48,329 nt of DNA from NCBI GenBank assembly GCA_015501055.1, contig JADNYV010000268.1:1-48329 (forward strand), read 5' to 3'. Within the stretch, counting starts at the first letter, position 1; each line of letters starts with the position of its first letter. A program made the position numbers and the translations under genes. This document shows, one piece after another, positions 11,571 to 20,707 of the stretch. A model generated the notes under the pieces. That model did no database searches, was not told where the DNA came from, and was given only the letters and a program-made list of their open reading frames with translations. The stretch comes from Mucidula mucida. Lineage: Eukaryota; Basidiomycota; Agaricomycetes; Agaricales; Physalacriaceae.

Positions 11571-13496
11571 GACCGTGAAGTTTGGTTTGGATCCTTGGAT
11601 GGTCCCAATTGACGATGAAAGCAGCAACGGCAGAGGGTATGGTGATGGGTGGTAGGAGAAGTGAAGCGGAAGGGTAAATGCCGCGGGAGGGGCCGTCTGC
11701 GGGGTTGCTGGCGCTTGAGACATAACACGAGAAGATGGTGAGACCTGATTCAGGCAGGTAGGCATGAATCCACCTGAAAACCTCGTTAACCGCTCTGTTG
11801 TGGCTGCGACCGTTCCACCAGCCTTCAACCATGGCAGTGTTGTCACCATTGACCCGCAAGTGGACGTCTCGGTAACCTGTTTTTAAGAGTTAGTAAATTC
11901 GGTAATCCATAAAGTAAGGACGGGTTGTGTAATACCGAGTTTGATGAGCATGAGGATTGTAAATTCAAATCCAATGGCTTCTGCCCACTGGATGTCTCGT
12001 AGAGCGGGAGAATTCCATCCCGGTATGAGGCGCCATGCGCGCCAGCGTCCTTGAATGACGACTGCAATACCCACACTTGAACTGGCATCTGAGAACGCGG
12101 CGATGTCCACGACTTTGCAAGGGCCAGGTATACGGCGTTTGAGTTTGTCATTGGCCAAGATTTGGGACCACCAGACAAGATCCGAAGCGATAGATTTGGG
12201 CAGTGTCCGCGGCATGAAGGGATTATTGCCAAAAATTCCCAGCATGCTTTCAAGACCAGTGAGATAAGCGCGACCAGATGGTACAACACGAGTGCATGAG
12301 AGCAAACGGCCATAAAGAACTCTAACTTGTTTGAGCGTGTGAACGGGCCTAGAGAGCCAAGTGGTGATGGTGTCCTGATATTTCTCACATCGGTCAGAAG
12401 GTAACGACAGTGTGCGGACGTCGAGATGCCATAGGATGCCCGTGTAGCGAGCAGCAAAAGAAGTGAAATGGAAGTCCTTCTTGAGTTTCCAAGGGACACC
12501 CAACTCTTCTGAGAGGGCGTCAATGTCAGCAAAGCAGTAAGAGAAGACGCTGTCCTCGTTAGAGCGAGGCGAAGATTGGGAGAGATCATGGATGGGCCGC
12601 TCCATGTCCTCGTCAAACTCCTCAGCATAACTAGGAGAGTCTGCACCTTTCTACCATAGACGACCACCAGTTTGATGACGACCGCCCGCCGTGTTAATGT
12701 GTAACACCATTTCCACTCTCCAGGTGTTGTACTGTTCGAGGTATATTTGCAGAATGCGTAAAAAGAAATGGTCATCAACCCATTTTGAGAGTGGGCCAAT
12801 GCCATGTGCACGAAAGATGTCCGCGAGAGCGTCGCCAACGCAACCATATACACCACATGCTGAGCATTCACCAAAAGCGCAAAAGGGATCCACATAGAAC
12901 TTCTGGCCCGGGAGTCCCACCACTGCTCCGGGCCATTGAGACGCATGAACTGGGATATTGCGATATGCTTCTGCAACATTGCGTATGGTGCCTTGGGATC
13001 CAGGAGGTAATGTTGCGACTTTGAAAGCCACAGCTTCGAAAGTCCCCCAGGTGCACGGGAAATCATCAGAAGAGATGAAATGGTTGATTGAGCAGTGGCC
13101 GTTCTTTGGAGAATGAGGAAATGAGAAGTTCTGAACCAAGCGGAGATCCGTAGACTGTGGTTTTGGAATGAGGGACAAGGGTGATGTCTGAAATGGTCCA
13201 ATAAGAGATTCCAGCTCATCTTGTTCGAAAGGACCAATGTAACGCAAGGAAGTGAACTCGTTCTCAATGATGGTATTAAATTCTGAGAGGTGCTCGTTGA
13301 TTGTAGCACTATTACGAGGGGTATAAGTTTGGGTAATGGGGGGAATGCCAAGGTTAAAGCCAAAACAAATGCCATTGACGATTGAAGGATACCGGTTGGT
13401 GAGATTATGGATAGCAAGTAGCCGTTCCCAGTTATTTGCTTGAAGAGGAGTGTGGGGCTGTACTCTTCTGAGCTCGAGAACATCTCGTGGCGCCAT
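11476..13496 (-). CDS. Reverse transcriptase-RNase H of the retroelement
   Basis: The likely start is the ATG at 13496 (MAPRDVLELRRV), inside the Gag zinc region in another frame. RT motifs follow: LRLVQNFSFPHSPKNGHC, TIRNVAEAYRNIPVHASQWP (palm motif A region, with Asn at the usual Asp position of DVADAFR), FGECSACGVYGCVGDALADI, and KWVDDHFFLRI carrying the V-D-D catalytic pair. RNase H follows: VVDIAAFSDASSSVGIA, then VNGDNTAMVEGWWNGRSHN and NPADGPSRG. Two introns restore the frame: 12707-12651 (57 bases, contains an in-frame TAG, branch TTAAC) and 11935-11877 (59 bases, branch CTAAC). Translation ends at 11476. The Asn in motif A may mean loss of activity or my misalignment. Confidence 0.75.
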
Positions 13497-15124
13497 GAGA
13501 CGAACCGCCGCATCCGGTACAGGTATGACGGTCGGAATGCCCAGGCCGGGTACAGCCTTTGTCGAGTTGAAACTCGAGACAGATGCGGCCACCAGTTCGG
13601 AAGGCGGTGAAGTTGTTGGACTCTCGTCTGCACAGCGTAGGTCCTCCATTCCAAAACTCCTCTTTCCTGCAGAGGTGGACATCGGTGTGGTACCCAAGGC
13701 AGATGGCACACGTTGCGGGTTCCGACTGCAACCTCTCTGAAAATTCCGATTGTTTCGCGAGCGGGAGCGGCGACGTGGAGAGGCTGAACGCCCCCGTTGA
13801 CTGTTACGATGAGGAGAATATGATCGGCCTCTACGTTTGCGACGGGATGGAGACGGTGAGTGATTACGCCCCCGGCGAGGAGATGGAGAGCGGTAGCGCT
13901 GGCGACGGTTTGTTGCATTTACAGTGTCGCGTATCTGGTTGTTTAAGATGGTTTGTTTCAGAGGCAACGCCCGAGTGTATGTGTATGATTGTTTAAGGGC
14001 AGGTTCAGCCCGAGTTGTTGTTTAGGTTAAAGGTAAAGACGAGTTCAGGAGCGGTTTGCCCGAGTCTTAAGAAATAATTCAATTCAGGAGCGTTAGCCCG
14101 AGATAAGGTTAAAGGTTTGAGAGAGAAGACACGAAAATGATGAGCGAAGACTAGGAGATATCAAAGAGAACAGACGTACGGAAGCAGCGTCTGCGCGAGC
14201 GCTAGAAGTTTGAGCCCGAGCGTCATCCTTGAGGACTTGGATGGCAATCTTGTCCAGACGCGTGTTGTTTATGAGACCGATGTTAAAGGTCAATTCGCCG
14301 GCCGCCATGCGAGAGTGCCATTGTTGGCGAACTTCATCAGCATAGCGCTGGCAAGCGCGAGGGCCTTCGTCGGTTGCGCGGATAGGATGGCTCTTGATGA
14401 GGTAGAAGAAATTTGTCAGGATATCGATGTGAGGCTTCTCCCAGTTGAAACGTTTGATCTGGCGCAAGAAGTGGTCCGACGCATAAGTGAAATCGTCTGG
14501 CGACAGGTCGGAATCTGAAATGACATTCTTGGATGGCTTGACATTCGGCGCGAGACTGTACGAGGATCCGGACGCGTCGCCATCATTGGCAACCCAGGTC
14601 ATACCGTCTGGGTTAACCGTGAGACGCGAACGACGAGCTTCCAGATCGGCTGCAATGGTGAAATAGTAGAGTCCGACCCACTTCTTGTTCTTCAATTTCT
14701 CCTCTGCGTAAGCTGGGATGCGGGGTTCGGTGTCGTCACCCACAGCGACGTCAGCCGCGAACGCGCCAAGTTTTGGGCGCTTGTCGCGAATTGCATCGAG
14801 CTCGTCTTGGATCGCCTGAGCGGCATCCAGTTTGTCCTTTTCGGCACGCTCCAGTCTAAGACTAGCAGTTTCGTCCGCAACGACTTTGTCTGCGGCTGCC
14901 TGGGCATCCCAAGCAGCTTTCTCCAGAGTGTTCTGGGCAGCCCAGAGGTCAGAGAGGAGCTTAGCAGCGTCGACTTCGGTAATGGCCTGACTTGTCGCTA
15001 GGTGGGTCCTGAGCGTGTCCGCGAAGGGGAGAGAATAGTCAGGGCAGGAGAGTAGGTGAGGGTCCACGATAATACGAGCAACAGGGGGTGCAGGAGGGGA
15101 ATTGGGACCGGTGGGATTAGACAT
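13432..15124 (-). CDS. Gag-like protein of the retroelement
   Basis: Exon 1 runs from the ATG at 15124 to 14180 (315 codons). It has a Pro-rich start, a long Ala/Lys/Asp/Glu helix (about residues 55-115) and a conserved-looking centre (ASDHFLRQIKRFNWEKPHID). A GTACGT donor at 14179 and an acceptor at 13936-13935 remove 245 bases. Exon 2 then encodes an SR/RS-rich segment (RYRSPSPRRGRN, PRRRSRSRNN). A cysteine/histidine region follows (CAICLGYHTDVHLC, then ICLEFQLDKGC, HTCTGCGGSSHGATRC) but sits in a different frame from the RS segment, ending at 13432. Moving from one to the other needs a -1 shift near 13740. The RS part plus zinc region presumably binds RNA. Whether the frame change is programmed, spliced or a mutation cannot be told from this copy. 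Confidence 0.7.
13935..14179 (-). repeat. Gag intron with four degenerate GCCCGAG-type repeats
   Basis: Within this 245-base putative intron the plus strand carries GCCCGAG at 13969, 14008, 14058 and 14096 (spacings 39, 50 and 38). Each is preceded within 20 bases by TTCAG, in two copies as TTCAGGAGCG. Copies of GGTTAAAGGT lie between them. The intron is four times longer than the other introns of the element. Confidence 0.5.
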
Positions 15125-15522
15125 TGCGCTGAGGTGTAAATGTAAAGGAAAGAGATTGGTATTAGAGGAAGTTTTAAAGGTTAAAAGAGTTGTGAAGTGC
15201 TTGTAGCACGCGCGACGAGTGAAGCGAAAGATGAGGATTCACCGTCGTGGTGAGAGGAGAAGTTGAAACCATCGACGGTTAGTTTCCAAATTTCACTAAG
15301 TAAACAGAAAGGAATCATAGCTTTAATCAATGGATGCAACTTGCTCTCCCCATTGTAACAAGCAACCATTTAAGCACGTTGAATTTACCGGCGCGTACAC
15401 CATTCAAGTTAAACGGGAGACGGCTCTTCCTCAATGCTCCATGGCAGTAAGAACCTCGTTAACAGAATATACGGAAATAGCGCTCAACATTTCAATATAA
15501 CGTTCATACACAGATCAAAAGT
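15125..15522. other. Leader of the retroelement / 3' flank of glyoxal oxidase
   Basis: No gene is supported. The stretch contains whatever promoter and terminal repeat the retroelement has, plus the 3' untranslated region of the glyoxal oxidase. A 62-codon minus-strand frame at 15181-15369 (KLHPLIKAMIPFCLLSEIWK) has no recognised relatives. Confidence 0.4.
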
Positions 15523-18345
15523 TCACAACATAATGCCTTGGTCCGGAACGGGGGGAGACATTCCAGAGCCCATCATGACACGGACTCCCTCGCTGGTGAC
15601 GCCGTCCACAGTGACGAAGATGAACGCTGTACATAGAAAACATGAGAATCGGAAGAGGACCGAGTAGATGGGAAGACATACCAGGTCCAGGTGGATACAC
15701 CCTGTTGTTCGGGGGGCTGAGAATTGTGAGCGTGTCCACAACTTCGTCTTCTGCCCGCCGTCCTGGTCCTGGTCCTGGTCTGCCGCGGCCTCGTCCTCTG
15801 CCTCGGTCACCGTCTCGGTCGCCGTCTCGATCTCCGCCTTCTTCGCCTTCACCTTCGCGATCGCGCCCACGGTCATCTTCGGCCCTCTTGCCAGGACCAC
15901 GTTCACCTTCACGGTCACGTCCCCTGCCGCGGTCACCATCACGATTGCCACCTCGTTCACCTTCACCTTCACCTTCACGTCCTCGTCCGCCACGGTCTTG
16001 TGATCGTTTGCCTGGTCCAGGTCCGCCACCGCGACCTCGTCCTCTGCCGCGGTCACCATCTTGTTCGCCTTCGCCTTCGCGGTCGCGTCCACGGTCCTCT
16101 TCAGATCTCTTGTGCTCGCCTTCTCGGTCACGACCCCTGCCTCGGTCACCGTCTCGATCTCCGCCTCGTTCACCCTCTCCTTCACGTCCTCGCCCGCCAC
16201 GGTCTTCTGATCGCTTTCCTGGTCTTGGTCCGCCGCCACGGCCACGTCCTCTGCCGCGGTCACCGTCGCGATCTCCGCCGTGTTCGCCTTCACCTTCACG
16301 TCCACGATCATCCTCTGCCCTCTTGTGATCACCTTCACGGTCTCGGCCTCTGCCTCTGCCACGGTCATCATCACCGCTTTCGCCTTCGTTCTGTCCTTCG
16401 CGGCCCCTTCCACCTTCATCCTCGCCGTGCCGTCTTCTCTTTAAGTTTTCGCCTTGCCTTCCTCTGCGCCTACGTCTGTCCAGGGAAGCCGACATGAAGA
16501 CCAGACGCGAACTGGAATGGAAAGCATGCGAGGAGAAGCCCAGATCCATGAGGGCAACTGTCCCGCCGTTAGCAGACAGTCTACTGTATACTCTGAAGAG
16601 ATCTCACCTTGAACATTTGACGCGCTAAGGTTGTCCGGTATGTCAATGCCAATCGTAAAGTTCTCGTTGAACCCAATCTGTGCAGGTACATCACGCAGAA
16701 CGGGCCGCTCGAGGCTCATGAACGGCGGGTTCAGATACTCGACACGAAATTCCCTACAATGTGACTGAATATCATTTCGAAAAACAAGGAACGTAGGGGC
16801 ACTGACGCAGTGAACTTAACACCGTCATCCATGGTAAGGTTGTTGGGGTTCGAGCCAGCGAGGAATATATTCCTACAACCCAAGTTAGACTCTCTGTGTG
16901 AGTAAAAGTGGAAGATACTTACCCCATAGGCGTAAGCGAAGCAGACGAATGATACATCCTCGGGATATCCGTCGTGGGCATACCAGCATTACTGATCCGC
17001 TCTCCCACCCTCGCGTCCGAAGTGTACAGTGACGGCGTAAGCCTACACACAACACATTCAGACCTCATCAATCGCATCACAAAACCACTTACACAGGATG
17101 ATCTGCGTTCGACTGCCCAACCAAATCACCCACACTTCCGATTGCAGCATAACCCGTCTCCGCGCCATTAGTGATGAGCACTTGTCCATTCGGTAGTAGG
17201 ATGATCTCAGGCATGATTCGCGACTCGAGCATATGCTCGACCTCCCATCCGCGCGCGATACCTTCAGGCGTCAGCGTCATGCGACTGCATTGGTCAGAAG
17301 CCGGAGTTTGGGTCGACAGATTGAATGATGGGATACGGTCGTCTGTGGAAGAGCCGCCGCACACCAGGATCTCAGGAATGTAGTCTGGCGGCGATAGAGG
17401 TAGGAGAGTGGCCGTCCCGTCCATTGGGTTAGTGACCCGGACGCCATTCGGGATATCAGGAAGCGGCGTCTCGGTGTTTGTTTCAATGTCGTAGATGATC
17501 GTTTGGTTATTCGCAGCGATGAAGACCTTGCCGTCCGGGAGCGCGAAAACCCTGACATGAATTCGCCAGGTAAGTGCATGAGAACCACGGCAGTCAGAGA
17601 TACTGACCTCGGGAACAAATTAGTAGGAACAGTCCGTGCAAGGAAATCCGATGGGCGAGGTACGCCATCATCTTTGGGAGGGAAGAATTCAAAGCTGTTG
17701 GCAGGATCGAAATTGTAAAACAAAGTGTTGATGTGAGTGCCGCCCACAATCATCTGTAAATACTTTAGAGAATACTTCTACAGCCAAGTCATGTACCCAC
17801 CAAAGATCCATCGAATATCCTGGCACTCGACGGGTACCAGCGTTTCTCGGCCAAGTGAAGATTTACCGGATCCTCAAAAATCGTGCAGTCGGTACCAGCA
17901 GGATCAGCGCAAGGCTCGAAGATACGGAGCCCCATCAGACCGCCTGCGTCAGGCACAAGGCCTGGGTTTTCAGTGGGGTTCCCACCAAGACTGACCTGTT
18001 AATACGCGTTGTTTAGTCCGGAACTCAATATGAGCACAAGTTACCTACCATAGTACCGTTACTGAGCAATGCTCCAGAAGCACAGAACGTATCCGTCTTG
18101 AGGTCGAGCGCCGTTGCCGTGTTGGTCTCAAAGTTCCAGAGAGCACCCCACGCAGAGTGTCCGTTGATTTGCAAGGGGTCGTCACCCGGGCGAGCCAGCA
18201 TGAGCGCCAGCGTAGGCGAGACGACTATCGCTTCGAGTGCGAGCACGCCGGAAGTACCATTTTGGACAAATTGCCAACCTGGGGATTCAGACGCAGCGGA
18301 TACACGGCAAGTTGCCGTGAAAAGAGCTATGAGAAGTGCAAACAT
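15523..18345 (-). CDS. Glyoxal oxidase with a 248-residue charged repeat insertion
   Basis: Nine exons join in phase: 18345-18049, 17995-17801, 17753-17608, 17551-17093, 17042-16923, 16872-16807, 16753-16608, 16557-15682, 15626-15523; 802 residues. A signal peptide is clear ([17 protein letters not shown]). Copper-radical oxidase residues are all present: Cys88 in TFCASG and Tyr153 in KRWYPSSAR (the expected thioether pair), Tyr396-His397 in RMYHSSA, and His487 in [10 protein letters not shown]. Spacings match white-rot glyoxal oxidase. The enzyme oxidises small aldehydes and gives H2O2 for peroxidases outside the cell. Without residues 504-751 the protein would be 554 residues, the normal family length. 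Those residues form an Arg/Gly/Asp/Glu repeat between FMSASLD and [17 protein letters not shown], two neighbouring strands of the C-terminal domain. A spliced-out version (intron of about 750 bases) is not excluded but would be far longer than the other introns here. Confidence 0.9.
15734..16477 (-). repeat. In-frame purine-rich repeat inside glyoxal oxidase
   Basis: The coding strand is almost entirely G and A with some C, and all three minus frames plus one plus frame are open across it. The translated product is built of [20 protein letters not shown] and RGREGEGE modules. They assemble into three larger units, the last two beginning [18 protein letters not shown] and [18 protein letters not shown] and running about 69 and 82 residues. 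The length is 744 bases, a multiple of three. Confidence 0.85.
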
Positions 18346-19313
18346 ACTTTGCGGCTTGGGACATCTCTTTGCGCGAGTCAGCTTTTATGCATTCTGGACA
18401 CACAACCGGTTAGAACAACAAAAGTAGAGGCGCGCAATAACCGCTCACGCCTGACATACCGGCGCGCGTCAAGAGTGCGAACCTGGTAAGAAGACCGTCA
18501 CGAGACGCCATGAACGGGAGAAGATTGCACTGCGCACGTAAGTGCGTGTGAGAAACAAAGCAAAACTCTCACAATTAATAAGCTTTTGCCAAAGTTGGAG
18601 TAACATCCCAAGAACGTTCATCCTAGTTGGCAAGTAATCATTGCGCTCGGCTACACTCTCGGCCACTGTCAGACAAAATAGACTCCCAAGACTTTCTCGC
18701 GCATTCATTGGGTCTGGGTATCAGAGCCGCGCCTTGAACGGTGTGCGCACACTCTTACACAGCGCGTATCCCCCGAGGCCTACTGACCAGCTGCGCTACT
18801 GCGCTTTCGTCGACAATATATCCTTTTTTCAAAGTTCGTTCGCAAGCTGGTTTTTTTAAGGCAGGGCATTTATTCGGCGAGAGGCAAACAATATACGTCT
18901 TTAAGACTAATAAGCTGAGCCACTTTGAAACAGGATAGAGGAAGGCACCACTCACAAGGGTGTCATTGATCTTCCGAAACTCGGCGGCGAAACCAGCTCA
19001 TGCTATAATCATCTTCTACCGGCGTAACAGGTGTCTGCGCGGAAGCCTTGACATGTGTGTGGAGGGTCGACGCGGCAGCGATGAGAACGGTCATGGCAAG
19101 GTCGAAGAAGACACACGAGATCAAATTGTATTGGAATTTTAGACTACCGCTGACTGATCGTCAAATTCGCACGGTGACTACACTTCAAAGTTGATCAATG
19201 AGGATGCGTTGAATGGATAGAATCACAGACCTATTCTGAAGCACAACTACTCAAAGAATAAAACAGGTATAAACGAACGTCAAGAACTAAGACGTAAATC
19301 AGACCAGTTATCG
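18346..19313. other. Intergenic with a tRNA-like A/B-box segment
   Basis: Upstream region of the glyoxal oxidase (right of its ATG) and 3' flank of the second BTB gene. No protein gene is supported. It holds the tRNA-like segment listed separately. Confidence 0.4.
18731..18798 (-). other. tRNA-like segment with RNA polymerase III A and B boxes
   Basis: On the minus strand TAGCGCAGCTGG (18798-18787) fits the A-box consensus TRGYNNARYNGG at every position. GTTCAAGGC (18739-18731) fits the GTTCRANNC core of the B box. They are 47 bases apart, longer than the roughly 33 of an ordinary tRNA. I could not pair a 7-base acceptor stem or a T stem, so it is not an intact tRNA gene. It may be a tRNA relic or the head of a tRNA-derived SINE. 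Confidence 0.35.
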
Positions 19314-20707
19314 TCAAATTGTCGCCTTTGAGTGAAGATTAACACCATGCTTATTACTTGGATAATGATTTGGAGTACGAACCGTAACGTGCGCCCAATG
19401 CGCCGCGGCCGTGGACAACGTCTGCTCAAAATTGGCTCGACACAACCCACACGTGATCTCACCAGCGTACCGCCGCATCGACGCAACCAGTAACGGCGGA
19501 GACATGTCTGCAAGACTGCGCATCAGCAGTGGCGCTAGTGGACAAAGACCGGACAACACCAACCTGGCCTCACATCATTTACCACTGACGCCGCAGCCAG
19601 CGCCCAAGCCCTCTGCGGGTCCGCCTTACATCCCGCTGCCCCATGCGCCGGTGGTTGAACAATAAGAATCTCCTTCAGGCGCTGCATCCTATTCAGATGC
19701 AATAAGAACAGTCGCTTCAGGTATCGCGCGCCCATGCGCACGGCCATCTCATCCGTAAGACTATCCAACTTGAACGACAGCAGATGACCGGACACCAACA
19801 CTGCCAATTCGTCGAGGTGGTGGTGCGCCGCGAGCATGTACGCCTCAATGGGGTGGTGTGGTGCATGCGAGTAGAGGAGATGGAAAAGGTGATTGTCTGG
19901 CGTGATGAGCACATGCGGGGCAAGACCGTACAGCGGCAGGCGGTCGACCGCGCACACAAGGGTTTCGAATGACGGGTTATAAGACGCACTTGGAATATCG
20001 TAAAGGGCGTGAAGAATGATATTGAGAATATTGGAGTCGTCCTCGACCGGAATGATACCGGCCATCGACAGGAGGGTGCCGAATGCGTTGTTCGAGACGT
20101 GGGCCAAGACGCTACGGTGTACGTAGAATAAGACTGCATCTGAAGTTTTGAGCACGATGTCAGGGGGAACCGAGGGTATGAGGTGGGCACCCGGGTGAAA
20201 TGCTGTGGAAACTGAGGAAATATCGCTCTGCAAAAAGACGGTCAGCTTCGCAAATGACAACCATCCACGGCACCTACAGACTCGGCCAGGACCTGTTTGT
20301 TTGCAAAATCCCCTGTAGTCACTGGTTGCCCATCCTCCCCGACGGAACCGACCATGATGCGCGAGGACATGATATCAGGAATGACGTTGGAAGAGACGTC
20401 CGCCATGGGATCAATGCCAGGCTGGAACAAAAAAAAAAAAACACATCAGTCGGACCATACAAGATTTCGTGCATCGCAATACCGACCACCGCCTCGAAAA
20501 ACGAACCCTCAAGACTCGACAACGGCCGTGGGTGAAGATCGTCCATATCCCCCCATGAAAGGAATTGCGCCGCCAGCGCCTCAATGTTGTCCTGTGAACC
20601 TATTGCGTGACTCCCTGCGGAAAAAACATATCGACATCATCAAGACGAACCCCAGGACGGACAGGAGACGCTTCACCAGTTGCAGGCCCAATAGGAGTTT
20701 CGTACAT
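19314..20707 (-). CDS. BTB/POZ-domain protein (copy 2)
   Basis: Five exons join in phase: 20707-20677, 20614-20487, 20421-20278, 20227-19564, 19507-19314, giving 386 residues. The first exon is 31 bases, as in copy 1. The BTB fold starts PPDIVLKTSDAVLFYVHRSV and continues SNNAFGTLLSMAGIIPVEDD. PIEAYMLAAHHHLDELAVLV and WALAAASVVNDVRPG follow, and the last exon carries LLVASMRRYAGEITCGLCRA with the C-x-x-C pair. Compared with copy 1 the C-terminus is longer by about 18 residues (it ends NLHSKATI). The intron before exon 3 has a 13-base T run on the coding strand. Copy 1 and copy 2 are clearly homologous throughout exon 4 and exon 5 and weakly in exons 1-3, so duplication is old enough for divergence. 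Probable Cullin-3 adaptor or dimerising regulator; function unknown. Confidence 0.85.

Larger units (their letters stand above)
10253..15124 (-). mobile_element. DIRS/Ngaro-type tyrosine-recombinase retrotransposon
   Basis: On the minus strand three overlapping coding units follow each other: a Gag-like protein, a reverse transcriptase with RNase H, and a phage-type tyrosine recombinase. RT plus tyrosine recombinase, without an aspartic protease or DDE integrase, defines DIRS-like elements. The units overlap in different frames (RT starts inside Gag, the recombinase starts inside RNase H), as is usual in this order. Coordinates span the coding part only. I could not find inverted or split direct terminal repeats by eye in the 400 bases on either side, so true ends are unknown. 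The element lies between the BTB copy at 7.3-8.6 kb and the glyoxal oxidase, 399 bases downstream of that gene's stop codon. A stop in the recombinase and a frame break in Gag suggest this copy is inactive. Confidence 0.85.

Noticed and set aside
13735..13755. Canonical -1 slippery heptamer between the RS and zinc parts of Gag
   Set aside because: The local sequence GGAATTTTC does not fit X-XXY-YYZ in the RS frame, so no programmed site can be claimed.
11843..13918. 691-codon minus-strand open frame
   Set aside because: It is a shadow of Gag/RT in another frame. Its translation lacks RT motifs, while the neighbouring frame carries KWVDDHFF and other motifs.
15642..16328. 228-codon plus-strand Ser/Pro/Arg-rich frame
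   Set aside because: It is the complement of the purine-rich repeat in the glyoxal oxidase; low complexity keeps every frame open.
18720..18800. Functional tRNA gene
   Set aside because: A and B boxes are present, but no acceptor or T stem pairs and the spacing is too long.
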